DNA of 51,950 nt, taken from positions 1 to 51,950 of the forward strand of contig JALVUD010000005.1 of the NCBI GenBank assembly GCA_027035765.1, read 5' to 3'. Position numbers and translations under genes: made by a program. Source of the DNA: Campylobacteraceae bacterium. GTDB lineage: Bacteria > Campylobacterota > Campylobacteria > Campylobacterales > Sulfurovaceae. The notes under the pieces are model-generated. The model was not told where the DNA came from, searched no databases, and saw only the letters and a list, made by a program, of their open reading frames with translations. Shown here piece by piece: positions 27,235 through 35,099 of the stretch (its first letter is position 1; each line of letters starts with the position of its first letter).

Positions 27235-27270
27235 TAATAGATACTCTAAACGCGGAAGGAGTGCGGTGAA

Positions 27271-29016
27271 ATGGTAGAACTGACCGAACAGATGGTCAGA
27301 GACGGTATCGTGACCAAAGAGGATCTCGCCAAATTGGTCCGACGCCGTCCGCCCCTGAAGATCACCCTTGCCAATATGATCAGCGAGAACATCGTCGATG
27401 TGAAAAAGATCGAGGATTATATCGCCAAAAAGGTTCGAAGCGGAATGATCCCCTTCTCTCGCCTCAAAGAGCTTGAGAACGAAGGGGTGAACCTGGAGCC
27501 GGTGATCCGCAAAGTGGCCGAGGAACTCCACATCCAGTATGTGGATCTGGATGAGAAGGAGATCGATGTCCAGCTCTTCAGCCGGGTCCCCTACAACCAG
27601 TTGCTGCGCTACCATGCCATTCCTGTGGAAGAGACCGACCTGAGTGTTCTGGTGGTTTTCGAGGATCCTCTGGACATGGGAGCTCAGGATGCGCTTCAGC
27701 GCCTTTTCCCCCGCAAACCTATCCAGGTGGCGACCTCTCTGCCGAGGAAGATCATGGAGGTCCTCCAGCGCATGGAGGTGAGCGAAAGCCTCAAGGAGTA
27801 TGTGGACGACATCCGCCGGGACCTCAAAGAAGGCGGCTCGGAAAAAGAGGAGGGGGAGTCTCCGGCGGTTCTGAAGCTGATCGACCTGATCTTCAAAAAC
27901 GCCGTAATCAAGCGCGCCAGCGATATCCATATCGAGGCAACGGAAAAAAACTGTATCGTCCGGGACCGTATCGACGGGATGCTGACACAGTCTTTTGTCT
28001 TCGACAAAGATATCTTCAGTCCCCTCGCTTCCCGGATCAAGCTGCTGGCCAATCTCGATATCGCTGAGAAACGCAAGCCCCAGGACGGCCGGATCACGAC
28101 CCAGGTGGCCGGGCGGGAGTTCGATTTCAGGGTTTCGACCCTGCCCACCCTGCTGGGAGAATCGATTGTTCTGAGGATTCTGGACAAGAGCAAGGTTCTG
28201 GTCAAGCTTGAAGAGGCGGGAATGAGCGAATTCTGCTACAACCGCTTTACGGAGGCGATCAAAGCCCCTTACGGCATCGTCCTGGTGACCGGACCGACCG
28301 GAAGCGGTAAGACCACGACCCTCTACGGAGCCCTCAACGCCATCAAGGATGTCAAAGACAAGATCATTACCGTCGAAGATCCGGTGGAGTACCAGATGCC
28401 GGGGATCCAACAGGTTCAGGTCAATCCGCATGCCGGACTGACCTTTGCCGCGGCACTGCGTTCGATTTTGCGTCAGGACCCTGACAAGATCATGATCGGG
28501 GAGATCCGGGATACAGAGACGCTTCGGATCGCGATCCAGGCGGCTTTGACCGGCCACCTGGTCCTCTCGACACTTCACACCAACGATGCCATCAGTGCCG
28601 TGACCCGGATCATCGATATGGGAATCGAGAGCTATCTGGTCAGCGGAGCACTGGTGGCGATCCAGGCTCAGCGGCTGGTGCGCAAGATCTGTCCCCACTG
28701 CAAGGCCACCGAGGTCCTTACTCCCCATGTCATGGAGGAGATCCGCCCCTACATCAAGGTCGAACATCCTGTCTTTTACCACGGAACAGGCTGCAAAGAG
28801 TGCAACAACACCGGATATCTGGGGCGGGAGATGATCTCCGAAGTCCTGCCTATCAGTGACAAGCTCTCCCGGATGATCGCGGCGGATGCCTCGAAAGAGC
28901 AGCTGACGGAGCAGGCGATGAAAGAGGGCTTTGTCACCATGTTCGAAGACGGGATCCACAAAGCTTTGGCGGGTGAGACGACCGTCGAGGAAATCTTCAG
29001 AGTAGCGAGGTTGTAA
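27271..29016 (+). CDS. ctsE: GspE/PilB/MshE-type secretion ATPase (CtsE-like)
   Basis: 581-residue cytoplasmic hexameric ATPase. It has an N-terminal MshEN-type region (about 1-150) and a catalytic core with Walker A GPTGSGKTTT (about 341-350). Asp box, Walker B and His box segments are seen in EDPVEYQMPGIQQVQVN, RQDPDKIMIGEIRDTET and LTGHLVLSTLHTNDA. A C-terminal four-cysteine metal site follows (CPHC ... CKEC, about 473-512). This is the assembly-type (PilB-like) rather than retraction-type ATPase. AGGAG precedes the ATG. It corresponds to ctsE of C. jejuni. Confidence 0.92.
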   Translation: MVELTEQMVRDGIVTKEDLAKLVRRRPPLKITLANMISENIVDVKKIEDYIAKKVRSGMIPFSRLKELENEGVNLEPVIRKVAEELHIQYVDLDEKEIDVQLFSRVPYNQLLRYHAIPVEETDLSVLVVFEDPLDMGAQDALQRLFPRKPIQVATSLPRKIMEVLQRMEVSESLKEYVDDIRRDLKEGGSEKEEGESPAVLKLIDLIFKNAVIKRASDIHIEATEKNCIVRDRIDGMLTQSFVFDKDIFSPLASRIKLLANLDIAEKRKPQDGRITTQVAGREFDFRVSTLPTLLGESIVLRILDKSKVLVKLEEAGMSEFCYNRFTEAIKAPYGIVLVTGPTGSGKTTTLYGALNAIKDVKDKIITVEDPVEYQMPGIQQVQVNPHAGLTFAAALRSILRQDPDKIMIGEIRDTETLRIAIQAALTGHLVLSTLHTNDAISAVTRIIDMGIESYLVSGALVAIQAQRLVRKICPHCKATEVLTPHVMEEIRPYIKVEHPVFYHGTGCKECNNTGYLGREMISEVLPISDKLSRMIAADASKEQLTEQAMKEGFVTMFEDGIHKALAGETTVEEIFRVARL

Positions 29017-29018
29017 CC

Positions 29019-30269
29019 ATGTATTACAAAGTGACGCTGATGGAACGGGGCAAGCGGACCAACAAGGTCTATGAAGCCCCCAACAAGCGGGCCGCAGCCG
29101 CCAGAGCCAAACGGGAGTTCCCCCGGGCGGTCGTGGTCCAGACCGTGGAGACGGCCGCGCCGGTAGAGGATGTCCTGAAAAAGATCGGTAAAGACCTCCA
29201 GAAATTCACCAAGGGAAAGATCAAGATCGATGACAAGATCGCCACGATCCGTCAGATCGCCGTCATGACCGATGCCGGAATCCCGATTCATGATACATTG
29301 GAGGATGTGGCTACCAATACCAGCAACAAACAGCTGCGGGAGATCTACCACAACATCGCGGGGGATATCAATGCCGGAAAAAGCATGTCCCAGGCGATCG
29401 GACCCTATTCGGAGGAGTTCGGCCATGTGGCCATCGCTATGACGAACCTGGGCGAAAAGACCGGAAATTTTCCTGAGTCCTACCACAAACTTGCCGACAT
29501 TATGGAGAATATCCGGGACAATACCGCCAAGTTCAAAAAAGCACTCCGCTATCCGCTGATTACCCTGACGGCGATGGCGATCGCCTTCGTCATCCTCATC
29601 ATGCTGGTCGTGCCGAAATTCCGGGATATTTTCGAAGAGTTTCATGCGGATCTGCCCATGCCGACGAAGATCCTGCTGGGGATCGAATATGCCTTTAGCC
29701 ACTATGGGATCTACCTTCTGATGCTTCTAATCGTCTCGATCTATGCCCTGATCTTCATGTACAAGAACAACAAAGAGTTCAAATACTGGGCCGACAAGCT
29801 GATGGTCCATCCAAAGTTCTATCTGATCAACCGGGTGATCTTTCTCTCCTCTATGTACAATTACACCCTGGTTTTCGGTGAGCTGGTCAGAGCAGGAATC
29901 CCGGTCTCCGAAGCGCTCAATACAGCGGTCAATATGGTCAGCAACGACTACATCCGGGAAAAGCTCGAGACTGTCAATGCCAACATCGGACGGGGGATGA
30001 GCCTGACGGAGGCATTTGAACAGACGGGGCTTTTTGAGAATATGCTTTTGCAGATGATCAAGGCGGGAGAGTCCAGCGGACAGTTGGACAAGATGCTTCA
30101 GAAAGTGACCGAATATTACAATATGCGTTTCCAGGACATTATCGACAACCTCTCCAGCTACATCGAGCCGATCATGCTCTTTTTCATCGCAGGTCTGGTC
30201 CTGCTGATGGCGCTGGGGATCTTCCTGCCGATGTGGGATCTCGGCCATGCGGTCAAAAACGCGGGATAA
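29019..30269 (+). CDS. ctsF: GspF/PilC/MshG-type inner-membrane platform protein (CtsF-like)
   Basis: 416-residue polytopic protein with two repeated GspF domains (about 75-200 and 270-395), each ending in membrane helices (about 180-200, 225-250 and 385-410). Motifs include MTDAGIPIHDTLEDVA in the first repeat and LVRAGIPVSEAL and MIKAGESSGQLDKML in the second. Such proteins form the platform moved by the ATPase. It starts two bases after the ATPase stop. A terminator-like hairpin follows, closing the operon. Confidence 0.92.
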   Translation: MYYKVTLMERGKRTNKVYEAPNKRAAAARAKREFPRAVVVQTVETAAPVEDVLKKIGKDLQKFTKGKIKIDDKIATIRQIAVMTDAGIPIHDTLEDVATNTSNKQLREIYHNIAGDINAGKSMSQAIGPYSEEFGHVAIAMTNLGEKTGNFPESYHKLADIMENIRDNTAKFKKALRYPLITLTAMAIAFVILIMLVVPKFRDIFEEFHADLPMPTKILLGIEYAFSHYGIYLLMLLIVSIYALIFMYKNNKEFKYWADKLMVHPKFYLINRVIFLSSMYNYTLVFGELVRAGIPVSEALNTAVNMVSNDYIREKLETVNANIGRGMSLTEAFEQTGLFENMLLQMIKAGESSGQLDKMLQKVTEYYNMRFQDIIDNLSSYIEPIMLFFIAGLVLLMALGIFLPMWDLGHAVKNAG

Positions 30270-30289
30270 TCAAAGAAGGATCAGCCTCG

Positions 30290-30312
30290 GAGGAAGAAAA
30301 GACTTCCTCTTT
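30290..30312 (+). terminator. Hairpin terminator after the competence operon
   Basis: GAGGAAG-AAAAGA-CTTCCTC (30290-30309), a perfect 7-bp stem followed by TTT, lies 20 bases after the ctsF-like stop. It faces the converging kdsB gene and may serve both strands. Confidence 0.5.
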
Positions 30313-30356
30313 CCCCATTTCATGTAAATGCTGTTTTTATCTCGTCAGAGGTCCTC

Positions 30357-31076
30357 TTAAAGAAGATGTCTTTTGAGGACCTTCTGCAGATCCTCCGGCG
30401 TATCGATTCCGAAACTCTCTGTCTCCACCTCTGCCATCGCAATCCGGTAACCGTTGGCCAGGATACGCAGCTGTTCCAGCTTTTCGATCTGTTCCAGGTC
30501 GGAAGGTTCCAGGGAGCAGTAGGTGCGCAGGGAGGCCATGGTATAGCCGTAGAGCCCCAGATGTCCTTTGTAGGCGTCGAAATGGTGGTCTCTGGGGTAG
30601 GGGATCTTGGCACGGGAGAAGTAGAGGGCCATGCCTTCATCGTCGGTGACTACTTTGACGAGATTGGGATCGTCGGCTTCGGGATTGCTGACGATCTTGT
30701 AGGCGCTGCAGGCGAGGATTTCCGGATTGCCGGCGGAGGCTTTGGTCAGGGCGTAGACCCGTTCCACCACCTCCTCCTCGATGAAGGGTTCGTCCGCCTG
30801 GACATTGAGGATGATCTCATCGTCCGGAAGTCCCAGAATCGAAGCGGCTTCGTAGATCCGGTCGGTTCCGGATTGGTGGCTTTCGGAGGTCATGACGGCA
30901 CGGATCCCATAGCTTTCGGCGAGTTCGACTACCTCCCGGCTGTCGGTGGCGATAACCACCGGATCGAGGCCGGCGACGGCCTGGGCGGTCCGGATGACCA
31001 TCGGTGTGCCGAGGATATCCGCCAGGACTTTGCTGGGGAAACGCGAGGAACCGATCCGGGCGGGAATGATGATCAT
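30357..31076 (-). CDS. kdsB: 3-deoxy-manno-octulosonate cytidylyltransferase
   Basis: Cytoplasmic enzyme activating Kdo with CTP to give CMP-Kdo for lipopolysaccharide inner core. The 239-residue product has the N-terminal IPARIGSSRFPSKVL nucleotide-binding loop, ATDSREV, NVQADEPFI and the HLGLYGY block; length is typical. It is transcribed alone against its neighbours. It supplies the substrate of the waaA product encoded at 2909-4075. Confidence 0.95.
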   Translation of the reverse strand: MIIIPARIGSSRFPSKVLADILGTPMVIRTAQAVAGLDPVVIATDSREVVELAESYGIRAVMTSESHQSGTDRIYEAASILGLPDDEIILNVQADEPFIEEEVVERVYALTKASAGNPEILACSAYKIVSNPEADDPNLVKVVTDDEGMALYFSRAKIPYPRDHHFDAYKGHLGLYGYTMASLRTYCSLEPSDLEQIEKLEQLRILANGYRIAMAEVETESFGIDTPEDLQKVLKRHLL

Positions 31077-31148
31077 GGGAAACCTTTTGCTTTTTGATGA
31101 TTATAAACTCTCCCCCTTTAACTTTCGCCTCTTTTACCCTGCCTGGGA

Positions 31149-31202
31149 TATAATGTGGTCCTCTGAAACCTTTCTATAACGAGTATACAGAGGGCTTATA
31201 AT
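31149..31202 (+). promoter_or_regulatory. Promoter and leader of purH
   Basis: TATAAT at 31149-31154 (context GGGATATAATG) is followed by a leader with a weak 6-bp stem, CCTCTG (31160-31165) with CAGAGG (31188-31193). A second TATAAT lies at 31197-31202. Either could start purH transcription; the first gives a leader of about 65-70 bases and the second about 15-20. Confidence 0.45.
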
Positions 31203-31225
31203 CAAATATCTAGAGAAGGATGCCG

Positions 31226-32758
31226 ATGCGTGCATTGTTGAGTGTCAGTGACAAGAGCGGAATCGTGGAGTTTGCCAGAGGACTGGCGGATCTGGGCTGG
31301 GAGATTGTTTCGACCGGCGGGACCTATCGAACCCTGAGCGAAGCGGGAATCCCGGTGACGGAGATCGACGAAGTGACCAAATTCCCGGAGTGCTTCGAGG
31401 GACGGGTCAAGACCCTCAATCCCTACGTTCACGGAGGGATCCTCTACAAACGGGGAGAGGAGGCCCACCGGAAGCAGGCCGAGGAGCTAGGCATTACCGG
31501 GATCGACCTGGTCTGTGTCAATCTCTATCCTTTCAAGGAGACCATAGAGCGGACCGACGACTTCGACGAGATCATCGAAAATATCGATATCGGGGGGCCT
31601 ACCATGGTCCGTTCCGCCGCCAAGAATTTCCAGGATGTGATCATCGTCACCGATCCGGCCGATTACACTCCGGTGTTGGAGGCATTGCGGGATCAGCGTG
31701 ACGATCTGGAGTTTCGCCGGGAACTGATGATCAAAGCCTTCGAACACACCGCTGCGTACGACAGTATGATCGCCAACTATATGAACGGTCGTTTCCACGG
31801 AGGTTTCGGACGCTATCAGTTTATCAGCGGTCGCAAGGTCTTCGATACCCGCTATGGGGAGAACCCTCATCAGCAGGGAGCCCTTTATCAGTTTGGCGAC
31901 CATTTCACCCGCCATTTCAAAGCCCTCAAAGGCGAGGCGAGCTTCAACAATATGACCGATATCAACGGGGCGATGAAGATCGCCGCCGCCTTCGGTGACG
32001 CACCGGCTGTCTGTATCGTCAAACACGGCAACCCCTGCGGTTTCGCCATCAAGTCCGATCTGCTGGAGAGCTATACCGAAGCCCTCAAATGCGATCCGGT
32101 GAGCGCCTTTGGCGGGGTGGTTGCCGTCAATGGGATCGTGGACAAAGCGCTGGCCGAGAAGATGAACGAGATCTTCCTGGAGGTGATTATCGCCGGGGAT
32201 TTCACCGAGGAGGCGGTGGAGGTCTTCTCCGCCAAAAAGCGGATCAAGCTCTTCGCCCAGAACAGTGACCGCCTGGTTCTGGCAGGGGATCCGGCGGATT
32301 TCAAGCATATCGACGGCGGCTTCGTCTATCAGACCGCCGACTGTATCTGCGACAACGAAGTCAAAGAGGCGAAACAGATGAGCGAAAGCGCTGCCACCCC
32401 TCAGGAGATGAAGGATCTGGAGATCGCCTGGAAAGTGGCAGGGCTGACCAAGTCCAACTGTGTCGTCTATGTCAAAAACTCCGCGATGGTCGCCGTGGGA
32501 ATGGGGATGACCTCCCGGGTGGATGCAGCCCAGTGCGCCCTCAAAAAAGCGAAGGAGATGGGGCTGGATGTCAGCGGAGCGGCCATGGCCAGCGAAGCCT
32601 TCTTCCCCTTCCGCGACAGCGTGGATGCAGCGGCCGAGGCGGGAGTCCGGGCCATCATCGAACCCGGCGGCAGTATCCGGGACGACGAGGTGATCCAGGC
32701 GGCCAACGAGCACGGAATCGCCCTCTACTTCACCGGAGTACGCCATTTTCTGCATTGA
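31226..32758 (+). CDS. purH: Bifunctional AICAR transformylase/IMP cyclohydrolase
   Basis: Catalyses the last two steps of IMP synthesis. The 510-residue product has an N-terminal MGS-like IMP cyclohydrolase domain (about 1-140; [19 protein letters not shown]). The C-terminal transformylase domain contains [14 protein letters not shown], the KHGNPCG catalytic motif (about 260) and FFPFRDSVD. The stop codon lies within the left arm of an extended inverted repeat region. I chose ATG 31226, five bases after GAAGGA, rather than the ATG overlapping that site. Confidence 0.97.
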   Translation: MRALLSVSDKSGIVEFARGLADLGWEIVSTGGTYRTLSEAGIPVTEIDEVTKFPECFEGRVKTLNPYVHGGILYKRGEEAHRKQAEELGITGIDLVCVNLYPFKETIERTDDFDEIIENIDIGGPTMVRSAAKNFQDVIIVTDPADYTPVLEALRDQRDDLEFRRELMIKAFEHTAAYDSMIANYMNGRFHGGFGRYQFISGRKVFDTRYGENPHQQGALYQFGDHFTRHFKALKGEASFNNMTDINGAMKIAAAFGDAPAVCIVKHGNPCGFAIKSDLLESYTEALKCDPVSAFGGVVAVNGIVDKALAEKMNEIFLEVIIAGDFTEEAVEVFSAKKRIKLFAQNSDRLVLAGDPADFKHIDGGFVYQTADCICDNEVKEAKQMSESAATPQEMKDLEIAWKVAGLTKSNCVVYVKNSAMVAVGMGMTSRVDAAQCALKKAKEMGLDVSGAAMASEAFFPFRDSVDAAAEAGVRAIIEPGGSIRDDEVIQAANEHGIALYFTGVRHFLH

Positions 32759-32926
32759 ACCCAAAAATTACACTAGACTTCACGCCATCTGCACCGATCA
32801 TCGGTGACATGGGCGATTCGTCCAAAGCCTCGACGCACTTTACAAGTGCGCCTGTGTTTTGGCCGAACACCCCTGCCGACCGAGCATCGGCACATCTGTC
32901 GCAAACTCTACTGCAAAATTTGGGTT
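32758..32926. other. Hairpin-rich intergenic block with outer inverted repeat
   Basis: AACCCAAA (32758-32765) and TTTGGGTT (32919-32926) could pair as a closing stem. They enclose four consecutive perfect stems: CACCGA/TCGGTG (32792-32806), CGCACTT-TAC-AAGTGCG (32834-32850), GTGTT/AACAC (32854-32870) and TGCCGA/TCGGCA (32874-32892). No credible ORF is present. A structured non-coding RNA, a purH 3' element or a small mobile element are all possible; I know no named family that it matches. Confidence 0.45.
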
Positions 32927-32948
32927 GAACCGTTTTAAAGTAAATTGA

Positions 32949-32978
32949 TTGACACAGACTAAACTATTTTGATATAAT
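32949..32978 (+). promoter_or_regulatory. Consensus promoter of the cbpA-hspR operon
   Basis: TTGACA (32949-32954), an 18-bp spacer and TATAAT (32973-32978) match the sigma-70 consensus exactly, which is rare in this phylum. A dyad GACTAA (32957-32962) / TTAGTC (32990-32995) straddles the -10 and could be an operator, for instance for HspR. No classical HAIR sequence (CTTGAGT-N7-ACTCAAG) is seen. Confidence 0.65.
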
Positions 32979-33034
32979 TCAGGAAAATATTAGTCGGGCT
33001 TTCACAGAGGGTGAGGGCCTCAAGGAGCAGGAAG

Positions 33035-33940
33035 ATGGCCAAGAGTCTATACGAAACATTGGGGGTGAGCGAGAACGCCACGCCCGAAGAGATCAAAAAA
33101 GCCTACCGCAAACTGGCGAGAAAATACCACCCGGATATCAACAAAGACCCTGATGCCCAGGAGAAATTCAAAGAGATCAATGCCGCTTACGAGGTTTTGA
33201 GCGATCCCGAGAAGAAGGCGAAATACGATCAGTTCGGCGATCAGATGTTCGGCGGACAGAACTTCAGCGACTTTGCCCGCAGCCAGGGGACCGATGTGGA
33301 TCTGGAAGAGATCCTGCGGGCTATGTTCGGCGGAGCAGGGGGCTTTGGAGGTTTTGGAAGTACCGGAGGGTTCGGCGGAACCGGCGGATTCAGCAGCCGT
33401 CGCAGCACGGGAGGGTTCGGAGGATACCGCGCCCCCGACCTGGATACCCGGGCACGGATCACCGTTCCTTTCAATGTCGCCATCACCGGCGGCAAGCACC
33501 ACATCACCACCTCGGAGGGGGAGAGCTTCGATATCAAGATCCCGGCAGGGATCAAAAGCGGTGAGACACTGCGGGTTCGAGGCAAGGGCCGCAGTTGGCA
33601 GGGGCAGCGCGGTGATCTGCTGATTACCGTGGATGTAGCTCCTTCTACTGAGTATGAGCGCAAAGGCAACGATCTCTACAAAACGATCGATGTTCCACTG
33701 AAATATGCACTCTTCGGAGGCAAGATCAAGGTCCAGACCCCGGAGAAAGAGGTGACGCTCAAGATCCCGAAAAATACCAAAAACGGCCAGAAGTTCCGGC
33801 TCAAAGAGAAAGGGATCCCCGATCGGAAAACCGGCAAGCGCGGCGATCTCTATCTGGTGGCCAATATCCTCTTGCCGGATGTGGATTCACTGCCCGAGGA
33901 TCTGCGAAAACTCTGCGAAGAGAAACTCCCCGAAGCCTAA
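33035..33940 (+). CDS. cbpA: CbpA-type DnaJ co-chaperone
   Basis: 301-residue J-domain protein that stimulates DnaK. The J domain (about 4-70) carries the HPD motif in [11 protein letters not shown] Gly/Phe/Ser-rich region (about 95-135) and two C-terminal substrate-binding beta domains follow, without the cysteine zinc-finger repeats of DnaJ, hence CbpA type. I chose ATG 33035, preceded by AAGGAG. The next gene, 12 bases on, encodes HspR; the pair is the same as in Helicobacter and Campylobacter, where HspR represses its own operon. Confidence 0.93.
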   Translation: MAKSLYETLGVSENATPEEIKKAYRKLARKYHPDINKDPDAQEKFKEINAAYEVLSDPEKKAKYDQFGDQMFGGQNFSDFARSQGTDVDLEEILRAMFGGAGGFGGFGSTGGFGGTGGFSSRRSTGGFGGYRAPDLDTRARITVPFNVAITGGKHHITTSEGESFDIKIPAGIKSGETLRVRGKGRSWQGQRGDLLITVDVAPSTEYERKGNDLYKTIDVPLKYALFGGKIKVQTPEKEVTLKIPKNTKNGQKFRLKEKGIPDRKTGKRGDLYLVANILLPDVDSLPEDLRKLCEEKLPEA

Positions 33941-33952
33941 GGAGGTTAGCCA

Positions 33953-34324
33953 ATGCATAGTTATGACGAACCGGTCTATCTCATCAGTGTGGTAGCCAAT
34001 ATGCTCAAGATTCATCCTCAGACCTTGCGCCAATATGAGCGCGACGGGCTTATCGAACCGGCCCGGACCCAGGGGCGGATGCGCCTCTATTCCCAGCGGG
34101 ATATCGACCGGATGAAGATGATCCTGCGTCTGACACGGGATATGGGAGTCAACCTGGCAGGGGTCGATGTGATCCTGCGTCTCAAAGAGCAGATGGAGAA
34201 GATGGAGCAGGAGATCGAGTATCTGCGTGAAGAGCTGCGCAAAACCAACCGTCACGGTGTCGTCCCGGCCGGGAAGGCCGTGGTCAAAAAGAGCCGCTAC
34301 GACCTCGTGATTTTCGAAGAGTAA
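33953..34324 (+). CDS. hspR: HspR-like MerR-family heat-shock repressor
   Basis: 123-residue regulator with an N-terminal MerR-type winged helix (about 6-75; VYLISVVANMLKIHPQTLRQYERDGLIEP, then RLYSQRDIDRM). A coiled coil (about 80-105) and a basic tail follow. HspR proteins repress chaperone operons at HAIR-type sites and use DnaK as co-repressor. A good ribosome binding site (AAGGAGG) precedes the ATG. Coupling to cbpA suggests autoregulation. Confidence 0.92.
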   Translation: MHSYDEPVYLISVVANMLKIHPQTLRQYERDGLIEPARTQGRMRLYSQRDIDRMKMILRLTRDMGVNLAGVDVILRLKEQMEKMEQEIEYLREELRKTNRHGVVPAGKAVVKKSRYDLVIFEE

Positions 34325-34351
34325 GCCGGCCTCAACGCGAAAGGAAAACTC

Positions 34352-34702
34352 ATGAAACGGTATCTGGGAAGCAAGAAGGTGATGCGGATCTATCTGGACA
34401 ACTCCGACACCTTCGAGGGCAAACCCCTCTGGCAGCAGCTGCTGATGCGCATCAAAGAGGAGGGAATGGCCGGTGCGACGGTCTTCAAGGCTGCGGCCGG
34501 GATCGGTGCCCAGACGGAACTGCATACCTTCGAGATCTGGTCGCTTTCACAAAAGCTTCCCGTGGTGATCGAAGTGATCGAATCGGAAGAGGCGATCCAA
34601 AACTTTCTGGACCGCTACGATTCGATGATCGGAGAGGGATTGGTGACGCTCGCGAACGTGGAGGTGCTTCGCTACAAAAATGTCAGTAGGGAAAGGCACT
34701 AA
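34352..34702 (+). CDS. DUF190 family protein
   Basis: 116-residue protein of the DUF190 family, with a GlnB-like fold expected: YLDNSDTFEGKPLWQQLLMRIKEEGMAGATVFKAAAGIG, PVVIEVIESEEAI. These proteins are commonly encoded next to crcB fluoride channels, as here (three bases apart). A regulatory role in fluoride export is assumed but not established. The gene follows hspR by 27 bases, so it may belong to the heat-shock operon. Confidence 0.85.
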   Translation: MKRYLGSKKVMRIYLDNSDTFEGKPLWQQLLMRIKEEGMAGATVFKAAAGIGAQTELHTFEIWSLSQKLPVVIEVIESEEAIQNFLDRYDSMIGEGLVTLANVEVLRYKNVSRERH

Positions 34703-34705
34703 ACC

Positions 34706-35089
34706 ATGGGAGCGCAGATCATCCTGGCCGTGGCTCTGGGCGGTGCATTGGGGGCGACGGGACGTTTTCTGATTTCGACGGGAGTGCACAAGCTGGTGGG
34801 AGCGAGCTTCCCCTACGGTACTCTGACGGTCAACGTCCTGGGAAGCTTCATCATCGGATTTCTCTATCTCTATTTCGAACAAGCCATCGCCCCGATGCAG
34901 AAGGCCCTCCTGGTGACCGGTATGCTGGGAGCACTGACGACTTTTTCCACCTTTTCGCTGGAGAGTGTGCTAATGCTTCAGGACGGATTGATCACCAAAG
35001 CCCTGGCCAACGTTCTGTTCAATGTGATCCTCTGTCTCGGGGCGACCCTGGCGGGGATGGCGCTCTTCCGCCGGCTCTACGGGCTCTGA
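34706..35089 (+). CDS. crcB: Fluoride channel CrcB/FluC
   Basis: 127-residue inner-membrane protein with four hydrophobic helices. CrcB/Fluc channels are dual-topology dimers that export fluoride. Visible signatures are GGALGATGRF (12-21), GTLTVNVLGSFIIG (38-51, pore Asn 43) and the Phe-box/Na+ site region GALTTFSTFS (75-84). No fluoride riboswitch is recognisable upstream. It is adjacent to the DUF190 gene. Confidence 0.93.
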   Translation: MGAQIILAVALGGALGATGRFLISTGVHKLVGASFPYGTLTVNVLGSFIIGFLYLYFEQAIAPMQKALLVTGMLGALTTFSTFSLESVLMLQDGLITKALANVLFNVILCLGATLAGMALFRRLYGL

Positions 35090-35099
35090 TCTCTTTTTC

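Noticed and set aside
27139-28959. Long minus-strand frame opposite the secretion ATPase
   Set aside because: A shadow of a gene with clear Walker motifs; no ribosome binding site or independent motif.
32533-32928. Plus-strand ORF running from purH into the hairpin-rich gap
   Set aside because: The first half is a shadow of purH and the second half translates palindromic DNA; no ribosome binding site.
34325-34351. Fluoride riboswitch before DUF190-crcB
   Set aside because: Only 27 bases separate hspR and the DUF190 gene, too short for the crcB-motif RNA, and no match is visible.
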